NCBI GenBank assembly: GCA_039819885.1
Contig: JBCBRD010000053.1
Coordinates: 1-17,485 of the forward strand
Direction of reading: 5' to 3'
DNA from: JBCBRD01 sp039819885
Lineage (GTDB): Bacteria > Pseudomonadota > Alphaproteobacteria > Rhizobiales > Hyphomicrobiaceae
DNA: 17,485 nt
Made by a program: the position numbers and the translations under genes. Below are positions 8,058 to 15,801 of this stretch, piece after piece. Positions within the stretch are counted from its first letter, which is position 1. Every line of letters starts with the position of its first letter. The notes below the pieces were generated by a model, which saw only the letters and a list, made by a program, of their open reading frames with translations, searched no databases and was not told the origin of the DNA.

Positions 8058-9389
8058 CTGGCCAACAACCGAACCGCTATCGTCGGCACATTCGCGACCA
8101 CAGGTATCGTGGTCGCGCTATCGCTCATGACGAGTGTTCTGCTAGCGCGTTTTCTCGGGCCAGACGGACGCGGGTTGCTGCTTGCTCTGACATTCTGGCC
8201 AGGCTTTCTGTCAGGCATTTTTCGGCTCAGTGTCAATGAGGCGCTGGTATATCACGCGGCCAAGGTTTCGGACGAGGAGACGGCTGTTCGACACCGCCGT
8301 TTTGCAACTGCAGGATTTGCGATCCAGTCCGTCATTGCCGTTTTAACAACCCTTGCCACGGTTCTCATAATGCAATGGGTCTTGCCCGCGGATCGTCAGG
8401 CCCATCTGAGTACTGTCCTGTGGTATGCGGCGGTGTTCACGCCGCTGTCTGTATTGGATGTCCATTTCAAGTCTGTTCTGCAGGGACGGGGCGACTTCAA
8501 AGCGCTCAACACTGTTCGACTCTGCCAACCCGTTGGCTATGTCGTGGCACTGTTGGTTCTGGTTTTTGTGAACCAATTGAACGTCGAGGCGGTCATGATC
8601 GCCATCGTTTGCGCATTGTCGTTTTCACTGACCGCATCGTGGGTTTTCGCCGGCCTTAACCTGGAAACACCTGATAAGGGGGCGAGCGCCGAGTTGCTCA
8701 AGTCTGGTTGGGTGTTCCACAAAGCCAACCTCGTTTTGTATGCTGCGGCCGAGGCGGATAAGCTCATCGTCCTGAGTTTGATGGATGATACGCGAACAGG
8801 TTTCTACGCGGTGGCTTTGGCCATCAGTCTCGTAGGGAGCGGGCTTGTGGTTCAGAGCCTGGGTCTGGTGCTGGCCCGACAGATGGCCGGAAGCCCGACA
8901 ATCGATACGCAGCGCGCAGTCTTTCTGCGGAACTTCCACACCGCGTTCATTTTGCTGCTTGGGCTGAATGGACTTGCTGCACTCATCACGCCGACGCTGT
9001 TGCCAATCCTATTTGGAAGCGCATTTGGTCCGGCCGTGTCGACTGCGATTATTCTCCTAGCCATGGGTGTGTTTCTCGGTCTGCGGCAAATCAGCGACCG
9101 CGCGATGCGGGCAACGCACAATACGCGCATAGGAATAACGGGCGAAGCGCTCGCCATCGCTGGAATTTTACTGTTCGCAACGACCGGGGCCTCGCTCGGT
9201 GGACTGGAAGGTCTGGCGGCTGGGCTGGTGCTGGCCCAGTTGACCGCGCTGGTCGTCGTCATCGTCATGGTTTCGCGAACACTGCACTTTAGCCTTTTTG
9301 AGCTTTGGCCATTTCGCCGTGATGTGATTGTCTGGCTATATTCCATCGTGCGAGATGAAGTTGTCGCCGGATGGTCCCGATTACGATGA
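8058..9389 (+). CDS. Wzx-type oligosaccharide flippase
   Basis: Polytopic membrane protein of the polysaccharide transporter (MATE/MVF-like) superfamily, expected to flip the lipid-linked repeat unit across the inner membrane. The N-terminal SVLLARFLGPDGRG is the classic helix-1/loop signature; about 12 hydrophobic helices follow. The start is a problem. The first ordinary start, GTG at 8109, would leave only half of helix 1. In-frame sequence back to the stop at 8040-8042 encodes ANNRTAIVGTFATTGIVVAL, which looks like the missing start of the helix, yet this stretch has no ATG, GTG or TTG. I place the start at CTG 8058, with GGGA nine bases upstream, giving 443 residues; ATT at 8052 is the other option and GTG 8109 (426 residues) the conservative one. 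The family call is firm; the start is tentative. Confidence 0.85.
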   Translation: MANNRTAIVGTFATTGIVVALSLMTSVLLARFLGPDGRGLLLALTFWPGFLSGIFRLSVNEALVYHAAKVSDEETAVRHRRFATAGFAIQSVIAVLTTLATVLIMQWVLPADRQAHLSTVLWYAAVFTPLSVLDVHFKSVLQGRGDFKALNTVRLCQPVGYVVALLVLVFVNQLNVEAVMIAIVCALSFSLTASWVFAGLNLETPDKGASAELLKSGWVFHKANLVLYAAAEADKLIVLSLMDDTRTGFYAVALAISLVGSGLVVQSLGLVLARQMAGSPTIDTQRAVFLRNFHTAFILLLGLNGLAALITPTLLPILFGSAFGPAVSTAIILLAMGVFLGLRQISDRAMRATHNTRIGITGEALAIAGILLFATTGASLGGLEGLAAGLVLAQLTALVVVIVMVSRTLHFSLFELWPFRRDVIVWLYSIVRDEVVAGWSRLR

Positions 9390-9424
9390 GTGATACTGTG
9401 ATTTTCTGTGCTTTATGTTTTTAG
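9386..9424 (+). other. Twelve-codon mini-ORF bridging the flippase and the next gene
   Basis: An ATG inside an ATGA overlap with the flippase stop opens a 12-codon frame (MSDTVIFCALCF) whose TAG overlaps the first codons of the gene starting at 9415. It could couple translation between the two genes, or be the true start of the next gene separated from it by a one-base difference in the T5 run at 9418-9422. No strong Shine-Dalgarno precedes it. Confidence 0.25.
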
Positions 9425-10914
9425 GTTCGGCTGCAACTGGTGCCGGGTCGCCAAGCTCATGCCATGTTGATGCGACCGGGGCCTCTGTCCGACCGCTGGT
9501 GTTTGCGTGGACCGTGTTGGCTGCGCTACCCGCTATTCTAGACTTGCCGCGCGAGTGGGCGGCTATTGGGCTCTTGGCCCTGGTCGCCGCGCCTATTATC
9601 ACGATCTGGATTTCCACACGCCGACTGATTATTTCGGACCCCGTGATTGTTATCGGTGTCGCGTGGTTCTTTGCAGCCTCACTGCCAAGCCTGGCGCCAG
9701 GGCTTTATGTTGACCCGATCTGGCTGAAAATTTCCGACCAATCGTTGGAGACGGCAACGTTATGGATGTACCGCTCCTGGTGTGTGTGTGCGATCGTCTA
9801 TTGGGGTCTAAGGGCCATGTGGCGTCACCGGCTTTTACCGGTGTCAGAGCGCGATTTGTTCGTTGCTGATCGGTTAAGAATGCTGATCGGCCTTGCTGGG
9901 CTGCTGGCCTGTTGCATGTTCATTTGGCGGACTGGCGGTCAATCTTATTCGCACCTGGAGGGCTTTGCTCTTACAACGGGTTTCGACCAGGTGATCACAG
10001 AGCTTCGTCAGTTTTCCAAGATCTATGTGTTCTTGTTCTTCTTTGCGGGCGGGCGACGTGGCGTTTCTCAAGTTGAACGGTATCTTCTTCTCGGCATTCT
10101 GACGGCCCACATAGCGATATTCGCCATGACCGGATCAAAGGCCGTCGTGGTCGAACTGGTTGCTATGTGGATTCTTGGAAGGGCGGCGGGTTCGCTTCGC
10201 ATATCTGCCATACGTGACATTGCCGTAGGTGTGAGCGTGCTTGTACTTATCGCTTTTACATTCGCTTTTGTTGGCGCGTATCGTTTCGAGCTGGCCAAAG
10301 TTGCCGACATCCCAGCCGCTAACATTGGCGAAGCGCTCTCAACCCAAGTTGAGGCCGCTGATCGGGCATTGAATCGTGTCATGGGCGGTCAGGCTGATGG
10401 TTACGATGAAACCCGATTTGATATCCGTTCCACGTTTGATCGGCTCGCGTTGGTCGCGAGTTTTGCAACCATGCTCGATATCACAGGGGCGCGTTCTCCT
10501 TATGAAAACGCTTATCAGTCATTTCTCGCACCGGCCTATGCGGTGCTGCCGCGGGCGTTCTTTGGCGACAAAGCGCAGTTCTTTGACTCTGGCAACTTCG
10601 CCAAACTCCTCGGTTGGACGTTCGGCGGGTTTTCGGTCAGCTTTCCAGGTAGCGTTTTCTGGGCGTGGGGTTTTGAGGGACTGTTGCCCACAATGGCTGG
10701 TTTGGGGTTTTTGCTGGCGTGGATGGCGCATCGCAGCGAAGGCGATGGCCCCTCAAACCTAGTCTATCGGGTGGCGATGGTCTCACTCATCCTCGGGCTG
10801 TTGAATGTCGGATCGGCCTTCCAACCGCTTATTATTGGCCTCGTTCGAACTTTGTGCTTTGTCGGCTTGCTGTACGTTTTGGCAGGAATGACACAGCCTC
10901 GGACCGTGCATTGA
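9415..10914 (+). CDS. Putative Wzy-like polysaccharide polymerase (third polytopic protein)
   Basis: A 499-residue membrane protein with about 10-12 predicted helices and a large extracytoplasmic loop (about 288-410). The TGSKAVVVE segment (239-247) follows one helix, as SRS-type motifs do in polymerases. The loop carries PYENAYQSFLAPAYAVLPRAFF (from 362) and DSGNFAKLLG (391-400), reminiscent of the IPR-x-W-PDKP...GN pattern in Wzy/oligosaccharide repeat-unit polymerases outside the O-antigen ligase family. A role in polymerising repeat units is inferred from topology, this pattern and the flippase next to it; sequence identity in such proteins is too low to be sure. The ATG at 9415 has no convincing Shine-Dalgarno, and an upstream mini-ORF in another frame may indicate a different real start. 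A 69-bp gap without clear signals follows. Confidence 0.65.
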   Translation: MFLGSAATGAGSPSSCHVDATGASVRPLVFAWTVLAALPAILDLPREWAAIGLLALVAAPIITIWISTRRLIISDPVIVIGVAWFFAASLPSLAPGLYVDPIWLKISDQSLETATLWMYRSWCVCAIVYWGLRAMWRHRLLPVSERDLFVADRLRMLIGLAGLLACCMFIWRTGGQSYSHLEGFALTTGFDQVITELRQFSKIYVFLFFFAGGRRGVSQVERYLLLGILTAHIAIFAMTGSKAVVVELVAMWILGRAAGSLRISAIRDIAVGVSVLVLIAFTFAFVGAYRFELAKVADIPAANIGEALSTQVEAADRALNRVMGGQADGYDETRFDIRSTFDRLALVASFATMLDITGARSPYENAYQSFLAPAYAVLPRAFFGDKAQFFDSGNFAKLLGWTFGGFSVSFPGSVFWAWGFEGLLPTMAGLGFLLAWMAHRSEGDGPSNLVYRVAMVSLILGLLNVGSAFQPLIIGLVRTLCFVGLLYVLAGMTQPRTVH

Positions 10915-10983
10915 ATTGCGATGTGGCGAATGGACATGGAGGGACGCCTTCGTGTACCTGACGCTGATGTCTGAGATGTCTTC

Positions 10984-11796
10984 ATGCTTGTGAAATCGAT
11001 TGGTACAGCGCGGCGCGTGGTCAACAGCCTTGCAAAAATGGCGCGTGGGCCAAAAGGTGCTGCTCCACGTGTGGCGGATGTGGCGAACGCGGCCCGGTCG
11101 TTAGGTTTCCTGGCTGGCCGTAAGCTTGGAGCTGGGCAGTCAACAACACTCCATTTGGGATTTGCGGGACAAACCCATGCCTTCAGCATCAAAGATCGTA
11201 ATGACCTCAGCGTGCTGGAAGACGTGTTCTTGGAAGATGAGTATGCGGTTGATGTCGCCACGCCAGACGTTATCTTTGACCTTGGCGCGAACTTTGGGGC
11301 TGCCAGCATTTCCTTTGCACACAAGTGGCCGGGCGCCCAGATCTTTTCAGTTGAACCGAACCCGGAGATGTTCCAACGGCTCACCGAGAACGCAAAGCCG
11401 TATGGTGCCATCACATGCCTGAACGTCGCGGTTGGTGCGGCAGACGGTGAGGCCGACTTTCACGTTACACCGGACCATGTTGGATCAAGCTTTTATCGCG
11501 ACGGCTCTGATGCTCGGTCGATCAAAGTTCAGGTCCGAAGTCTGCGATCGTTGATGGAACAGTTCAATCTCAAGCATGTGGATGTTTTGAAGTTCGATGT
11601 CGAAGGTGCCGAAGAACTGCTGTTTCAGGATCCCCAAACCCTTCACGCTGTAGGCGCAGCGGTGGGGGAGGTGCATCCGGATCTCATGGCTGTCTCATCT
11701 GACGACTTTGTCTCGAAATTCGCTGATTTCGACGTCGCAACCGCACCACTTTTTGGCTCGCGTTTTCTTCTCCGGGCCATGAGGGCGGCAGCATGA
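10984..11796 (+). CDS. FkbM family methyltransferase
   Basis: A 270-residue SAM-dependent methyltransferase of the FkbM family, which usually O-methylates sugars or polyketides. The SAM-binding motif I is VIFDLGANFG (96-105); the acidic residue after the second strand is in SVEPNP (122-127); LKFDVEGAE (202-210) is the highly conserved FkbM hallmark. The N-terminal 60 residues are basic and lack a signal peptide, so the enzyme is cytosolic. The probable role is methylating a sugar of the repeat unit or the end of the chain (inference). It is the first of a run of overlapping genes: its stop shares ATGA with the next start. Confidence 0.88.
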   Translation: MLVKSIGTARRVVNSLAKMARGPKGAAPRVADVANAARSLGFLAGRKLGAGQSTTLHLGFAGQTHAFSIKDRNDLSVLEDVFLEDEYAVDVATPDVIFDLGANFGAASISFAHKWPGAQIFSVEPNPEMFQRLTENAKPYGAITCLNVAVGAADGEADFHVTPDHVGSSFYRDGSDARSIKVQVRSLRSLMEQFNLKHVDVLKFDVEGAEELLFQDPQTLHAVGAAVGEVHPDLMAVSSDDFVSKFADFDVATAPLFGSRFLLRAMRAAA

Positions 11797-12473
11797 AGTC
11801 GTTCCAATCCGTTTTCGAAACAAGCTGGCTGCAGGGCCGGAAGCTCGTTCCTATTATGGAGCGTCATGGAGCATTGACGCGCGGCAGCGTCTTGGATCTT
11901 GGATGCGGGGCGAGCCCCCTGCGACCGCTGTTTCCGAATGCCGAGACCTACATTCGGATGGACCGACTGGCGATTGATCCGGACGTCATCGTGATCGACG
12001 ATCCGCTTAATTTGCCGTTGGATGACGCAAGCATCGAGGTCATCTTGTTGTCGCGCATGTTGGGGGACATTCCTGACCAGGTTGGATTGATGCGAGAACT
12101 TGCGCGGGTAATGCGGCCAGACGGGAGGATCTTGATTTACGAGGCTATCAGTTACCCACAGCATGACCTACCGCATGACTATTGGCGCGTGCTTCCAGCA
12201 GGCCTTGGGTGGGCTGCGTCCCGTGCAGGGTTGCAGCTCCAAGAAACTGAGTATCTTGGCGGCTACTTCACACAGATTGCTCTGCAGTTGAACGTATTTG
12301 CATTTGGTGGACTGGCGCGTTTTTGGGCGCTGCGGCCACTTGCGGCGGGACTGCGTGCTGTGACAAATCTCAGCTGTGCCGGCCTTGATGCGATTGCGCC
12401 ACGGCCGGAACTTGCGACCGACTACTTTGCGTGCGTCGTGAAGCAGAGCGAACATGGAGGCCCATCGACTTGA
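11793..12473 (+). CDS. Class I SAM-dependent methyltransferase (type 11-like)
   Basis: A 226-residue cytosolic methyltransferase. Motif I is SVLDLGCGASP (32-42), an acidic residue in the second strand is near D57, and PLNLPLDDASIEVILLSRM (71-89) matches motifs II and III of the Methyltransf_11 group, followed by ELARVMRPDGRILIYEA (102-118). The start lies in an ATGA overlap with the FkbM gene, with an AGGG about eight bases upstream, so the two are probably translated together. The substrate is unknown; position next to FkbM and glycosyltransferases suggests a sugar or lipid-linked glycan. His/Asp/Tyr residues in the PQHDLPHDYWR segment (122-132) may form part of the substrate pocket, which is speculative. 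Confidence 0.85.
   Translation: MKSFQSVFETSWLQGRKLVPIMERHGALTRGSVLDLGCGASPLRPLFPNAETYIRMDRLAIDPDVIVIDDPLNLPLDDASIEVILLSRMLGDIPDQVGLMRELARVMRPDGRILIYEAISYPQHDLPHDYWRVLPAGLGWAASRAGLQLQETEYLGGYFTQIALQLNVFAFGGLARFWALRPLAAGLRAVTNLSCAGLDAIAPRPELATDYFACVVKQSEHGGPST
12456..12460 (+). promoter_or_regulatory. Shine-Dalgarno deciding the TTG start at 12470
   Basis: GGAGG lies nine bases before a TTG whose last two bases form the start of the TGA stop of the preceding methyltransferase gene (TTGA overlap). The longer GTG start at 12431 has no comparable site. Confidence 0.7.
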
Positions 12474-13651
12474 CGGTCAAGGCTGCGATCATCACCCCCA
12501 CGCTATCGCACTTCGAAGTGCCCATGTTTCGGCTAGCGTCCACGCTATCAGGGCTCGATGTTCGCGTGCTCCATACCGACCTTCGAGACAATGCGTTCTA
12601 TGACAAAGACTATGGTCGGGTGATTGACTGGGGCGAGGCCTTGCGTTCGGGCTATCCTAACACTGGTTACGCATCGATGCCGGAGGTGGCGACAGCTGTG
12701 TTTGACTGGAGCCCGGATGTTGTTTTGCAGTACGGGTACTTTTGGAAGGGCGCTCTGCCGCTCTTTGCTCGGATGCGGATGCGGCGAATTCCTGTTGTGC
12801 ATCGCGGCTTACTCACACCTTACAAAAACACGCGGCACAATCCACTCATCACAAATACTTGGCGTGCAGTGCAACCGCACCTGTTGCGTCGGTTTCAAGG
12901 CCACCACTATGGCGGAAGCTACAGCGAAGGGGTGTTGAAAGCTGCAGGCGTTCCGAAGGAACAACGTTTCTTTGTGCCCTACTCGATCGACACGCCGTAC
13001 TTTGCCGCGCGGGCCGACGCGGCTGAAGAGATTGGAAATGCCGAACAACTCAAAAAAGAACTGGGATGGGCGGAGGATACACCTGTCGTCTTGTTCATGT
13101 GCCAGCAGAGTTGGTTCAAGGCACCTGATGTGATGTTAAGAGTTGTGGCAGAGGCGCAAAAATCACTACCGGATTTGAAGCTCTTGATGGCAGGTTCAGG
13201 CCAGATGACTGATGAGCTGAAAGCCTACGCGGAAGCTCACCTACTGGCGGGGAGTTTTCATTTCCCAGGTTATGTGTCGAGCAAGCAAACGATGCCTTAC
13301 TATCTGGCGGCGGATCTTGTCATGTTTCCTTCCAGGTATGACACCTGGTCGCGCGGTGTGAATGAAGCAATGCTCGCGCGACGCCCGTGCATCGTGTCAC
13401 GCATCGTGCCAGCCGCCGGCGGACTGGTTGAAGATGGTGAGAATGGGTATGTCGTTGACGGACTGGAACCGGAACCATTTGCGGCCCGTGTTCTAGAATT
13501 CTTTCAACGACCGGAGGGTGAGCGGAAAAAAATGGGTCAAGCGGCCCGAGCGCGCGCTGAGACGTTCTCCTACGAGGCGCATGCTGATGACTTGCGGCGA
13601 AGCTTTATGGATGTTGTTGGTGCGCATTCCTTGATGAGTGAGGCGCGTTGA
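12470..13651 (+). CDS. Glycosyltransferase family 4 (GT-B fold)
   Basis: A cytosolic or membrane-associated glycosyltransferase of 393 residues. The N-terminal acceptor domain opens with VKAAIITPTLSHFEVPMF (3-20), the first beta strand and loop of GT-B enzymes. The C-terminal donor domain has VVLFMCQQSWFKAPDVML (206-223), LLMAGSG (238-244), FHFPGYV (263-269) and MFPSRYDTWSRGVNEAML (285-302). In this last block the usual E-x7-E motif appears as D-x7-E (D291, E299). The start was set at TTG 12470, in a four-base TTGA overlap with the previous gene and supported by GGAGG nine bases upstream; the longest frame begins at GTG 12431. It probably adds one sugar of the repeat unit; donor and linkage cannot be read. 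Confidence 0.87.
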   Translation: MTVKAAIITPTLSHFEVPMFRLASTLSGLDVRVLHTDLRDNAFYDKDYGRVIDWGEALRSGYPNTGYASMPEVATAVFDWSPDVVLQYGYFWKGALPLFARMRMRRIPVVHRGLLTPYKNTRHNPLITNTWRAVQPHLLRRFQGHHYGGSYSEGVLKAAGVPKEQRFFVPYSIDTPYFAARADAAEEIGNAEQLKKELGWAEDTPVVLFMCQQSWFKAPDVMLRVVAEAQKSLPDLKLLMAGSGQMTDELKAYAEAHLLAGSFHFPGYVSSKQTMPYYLAADLVMFPSRYDTWSRGVNEAMLARRPCIVSRIVPAAGGLVEDGENGYVVDGLEPEPFAARVLEFFQRPEGERKKMGQAARARAETFSYEAHADDLRRSFMDVVGAHSLMSEAR

Positions 13652-14640
13652 TGAAGCTTCGAGCAGCAACAAAGGAGCTGCTTTACGGTGCTGCGCACGT
13701 GGCTGGCTTTTCGCGTTTTGCTCGTTCGAGGCTGGCTGAAACACTGACGGTTTTGACGTATCACAGCTTTGATGATGGGGATGCCCATCCGTACCTTTTT
13801 CGGATGCCAGTTTCGCGTCTTGAGGAGCAGGTCACGTACCTACGGTCTGCTTTTGAGATCGTCGATCTCGAAGACGGTGTGAACCGGATGACCGGCACTC
13901 AAACTGACAGTCAAGGCGGATCAACTGGTCGGCCCATGCTGGCGATTACCGTTGATGACGGCTATGGCGACAATCACACGGCTCTCGTGTCATTGGCACG
14001 TCGAAGCCAGTTGCCAGTCACAGTGTTTCTTGCAACCGACTATCTCGACACCGGTCGTCTACCGTGGCCGACGCGTATCAGCTCCGTACTGCATTTCGCC
14101 TCCGTCGATGAGTTGGACGCTCCCTATAGTCTTCCTTTGCGGACTGAGGCCGAGCGCATCCGGGCTGGGCAAGTACTTCGGCAAAAACTGAGTTGTCTAG
14201 ACCACGGGGATCGGGATCATGCGATTGCGGAGATTGAACAGATGGTCCGACCTGAAGGTCTCCAGACATTGAAGCCGTTAACCTGGGATCAGGTACGCGA
14301 CATGCGAGACGCGGGCATCCGATTTGGTGCTCATACGCGCTACCACGGTTGGCTTGATCGCGTGAGCGCCACGGATCTCGAAGAAGAATTGGGCCCTTCC
14401 AAAGCGCGGATCGAAGCGGAGACAGATATGGTGTGTCGCTCTCTTGCCTACCCAAATGGCAATTGGAACGCTTCAATCGTAGCGGCGGCCAAGACGGCTG
14501 GATTTTCGCATGCCGTTACACAGGACGGCGGTCGGAACGTTTCGCAATCGATGGACCCCTTCGCAGTACATCGCATTGAAGTTCCCTACAATGAGCGCAT
14601 CGGCACTTTTGCATGCCGGATCTCAGGGATGGCGTTTTGA
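13651..14640 (+). CDS. Polysaccharide deacetylase family (NodB homology, CE4-like), cytosolic
   Basis: A 329-residue metal-dependent deacetylase. The N-terminal strand TVLTYHSFDD (33-42) is typical of the family. Motif 1 is AITVDDGYGDN (98-108) with catalytic base D102 and metal-binding D103; motif 2 is GAHTRYHGWL (226-235), giving the H-T-x-x-H metal ligands H228 and H232; motif 3 is RSLAYPNGNW (263-272). There is no signal peptide or transmembrane helix, so it should act in the cytoplasm on a nucleotide sugar or lipid-linked sugar rather than on finished polymer (inference). The start ATG shares one base with the preceding stop (TGATG) and has GAGG seven bases upstream; a TTG immediately before it is not preferred. 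An insertion of about 75 residues between motifs 1 and 2 is rich in charged residues. Confidence 0.88.
   Translation: MKLRAATKELLYGAAHVAGFSRFARSRLAETLTVLTYHSFDDGDAHPYLFRMPVSRLEEQVTYLRSAFEIVDLEDGVNRMTGTQTDSQGGSTGRPMLAITVDDGYGDNHTALVSLARRSQLPVTVFLATDYLDTGRLPWPTRISSVLHFASVDELDAPYSLPLRTEAERIRAGQVLRQKLSCLDHGDRDHAIAEIEQMVRPEGLQTLKPLTWDQVRDMRDAGIRFGAHTRYHGWLDRVSATDLEEELGPSKARIEAETDMVCRSLAYPNGNWNASIVAAAKTAGFSHAVTQDGGRNVSQSMDPFAVHRIEVPYNERIGTFACRISGMAF
14625..14629 (+). promoter_or_regulatory. Shine-Dalgarno deciding the TTG start at 14637
   Basis: AGGGA lies seven bases before the TTG that overlaps the TGA stop of the deacetylase gene (TTGA). The upstream in-frame ATG at 14613 would give a 28-base overlap and eight extra residues unlike a GT-B N-terminus. 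Confidence 0.6.
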
Positions 14641-15773
14641 AACTGCACGCGAAGACACCGAGGGTTTTGCTTATCGGCAGCGGTCTGGCGGGTGGTGGGG
14701 CCGAAACGCGATTGCGGTTACTCGCCAAACATCTGTTCGGAGGCACGAGCGATGTGGCGGTCTTCAAGAACCCACACCCCAGGCCGGATGGGACAGGAAA
14801 GGTTTTTGATCTCAACTGGACGAGCAAATCGTCTTACCCGCGGGTGGGCCGCCAACTCCGAGCAATATTGAAGTCCGGTCACTACGATGTGGCGTTTGCT
14901 TTGGGCCTCTATCAAAATGCGCTGGTATGGGCCGCCTCCATTGGGTTGAAGAACCGTCCCGCACTTGTTCTGTCGGAAACGACGCGACCCGTTACAAATG
15001 CAAATTTGGACTCAGGTGAATTGGTGCGCAGGCTGCGGTTCGCCGCCTACAAAACCACCTACCCCAGGGCCGATCTGGTTGCGGCGAATTCCCTTGATGG
15101 TGTCAGTGAGATCGTCGACTATTTTGGAGTCCCACCGGAACGCGTCTGCCGTATCCCCAATATTGTCGTCAAGGATGATCTGTTTGAGCGTGCAGATCAG
15201 CAAGCCAACGTTGTGGATGCGCATCCATATCCTACGTTTTGCATGGTGACCCGGCTGGAACCGATGAAGCGGGTCGATACGCTCATCGAAGCGGCGGCAG
15301 GCCTTGGTCAGGAGAAACCTTGGGCCATTGATATTATCGGTGATGGTCCACACAGAACTGATCTTGAAGATCTTGTGCGTGCGCTCGGTATTAATGACCG
15401 CGTGCGGTTTGTTGGTTGGACTTCCAACCCCTATCCGTATGTTGCACGTAGCGTTGCAACGGTCTTGTGCTCGACTTACGAAGGCTTTTCGAACACGGTG
15501 CTGGAATCCATGTGTCTTGGTACGCCCGTCACTACGAGCCTTTGCAGTTCAGATGCAAAAGAAATGAGCGACGCCGGGGCAGCCCTAGCGTTTCCGGTTG
15601 GTGACGCCAACGCTCTGCGGGTTCATCTTGGAACGCTTCTTGATGATTGTGATCGGCGTGAGGAACTGCGCAACACAGCCCAACGCTACATTGAACCGCA
15701 TCTCGTTGAGAACGCGATCCCTACCTATGAACGTGTCATTGCGAATGCGATGGCGGTGAAAGCTTCAGTCTAG
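14637..15773 (+). CDS. Glycosyltransferase family 4 (GT-B fold), last gene of the operon
   Basis: A 378-residue retaining-type glycosyltransferase. RVLLIGSGLAGGGAETRL (9-26) is the N-terminal strand with the Gly-rich GGGAE loop. The donor domain has CMVTRLEPMKRVDTLIEAA (202-220), with the conserved Arg206 and Lys211 that bind the nucleotide diphosphate, IDIIGDGPHRTDLE (231-244), VRFVGW (256-261), and STYEGFSNTVLESMCLGTP (279-297), containing a full E-x7-E motif (E282, E290). The start at TTG 14637 is chosen for its Shine-Dalgarno and the four-base overlap; ATG 14613 (386 residues) is the alternative. It is expected to add a sugar to the lipid-linked repeat unit at the cytoplasmic face. The stop codon lies at the foot of a terminator-like hairpin, consistent with the end of the transcript. 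Confidence 0.9.
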   Translation: MKLHAKTPRVLLIGSGLAGGGAETRLRLLAKHLFGGTSDVAVFKNPHPRPDGTGKVFDLNWTSKSSYPRVGRQLRAILKSGHYDVAFALGLYQNALVWAASIGLKNRPALVLSETTRPVTNANLDSGELVRRLRFAAYKTTYPRADLVAANSLDGVSEIVDYFGVPPERVCRIPNIVVKDDLFERADQQANVVDAHPYPTFCMVTRLEPMKRVDTLIEAAAGLGQEKPWAIDIIGDGPHRTDLEDLVRALGINDRVRFVGWTSNPYPYVARSVATVLCSTYEGFSNTVLESMCLGTPVTTSLCSSDAKEMSDAGAALAFPVGDANALRVHLGTLLDDCDRREELRNTAQRYIEPHLVENAIPTYERVIANAMAVKASV

Positions 15774-15801
15774 ATCGTTTCCGCTTTAGGCGGAACCGAT
15801 C
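15773..15801 (+). terminator. Terminator-like hairpin after the last operon gene
   Basis: Arms 15773-15784 and 15790-15801 pair over 12 positions with one mismatch around a five-base loop (TTTAG). The first arm starts in the stop codon TAG. A short T-rich stretch (ATTTT, 15806-15810) follows six bases later, so it may act as an intrinsic terminator, though the U-run is weak. It also resembles dispersed intergenic palindromes seen in alphaproteobacteria, so a repeat identity is possible. Confidence 0.55.

Noticed and set aside
10764..11414. 216-codon minus-strand ORF over the polymerase/FkbM junction
   Set aside because: Low-complexity shadow opposite two genes with clear family motifs.
12431..12469. 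Longer GTG start for the first glycosyltransferase
   Set aside because: No Shine-Dalgarno, a 43-base overlap, and the added residues precede the usual GT-B first strand; TTG 12470 is better supported.
14613..14636. ATG start for the second glycosyltransferase
   Set aside because: Gives a 28-base overlap and weaker ribosome-site spacing than TTG 14637, though it cannot be excluded.
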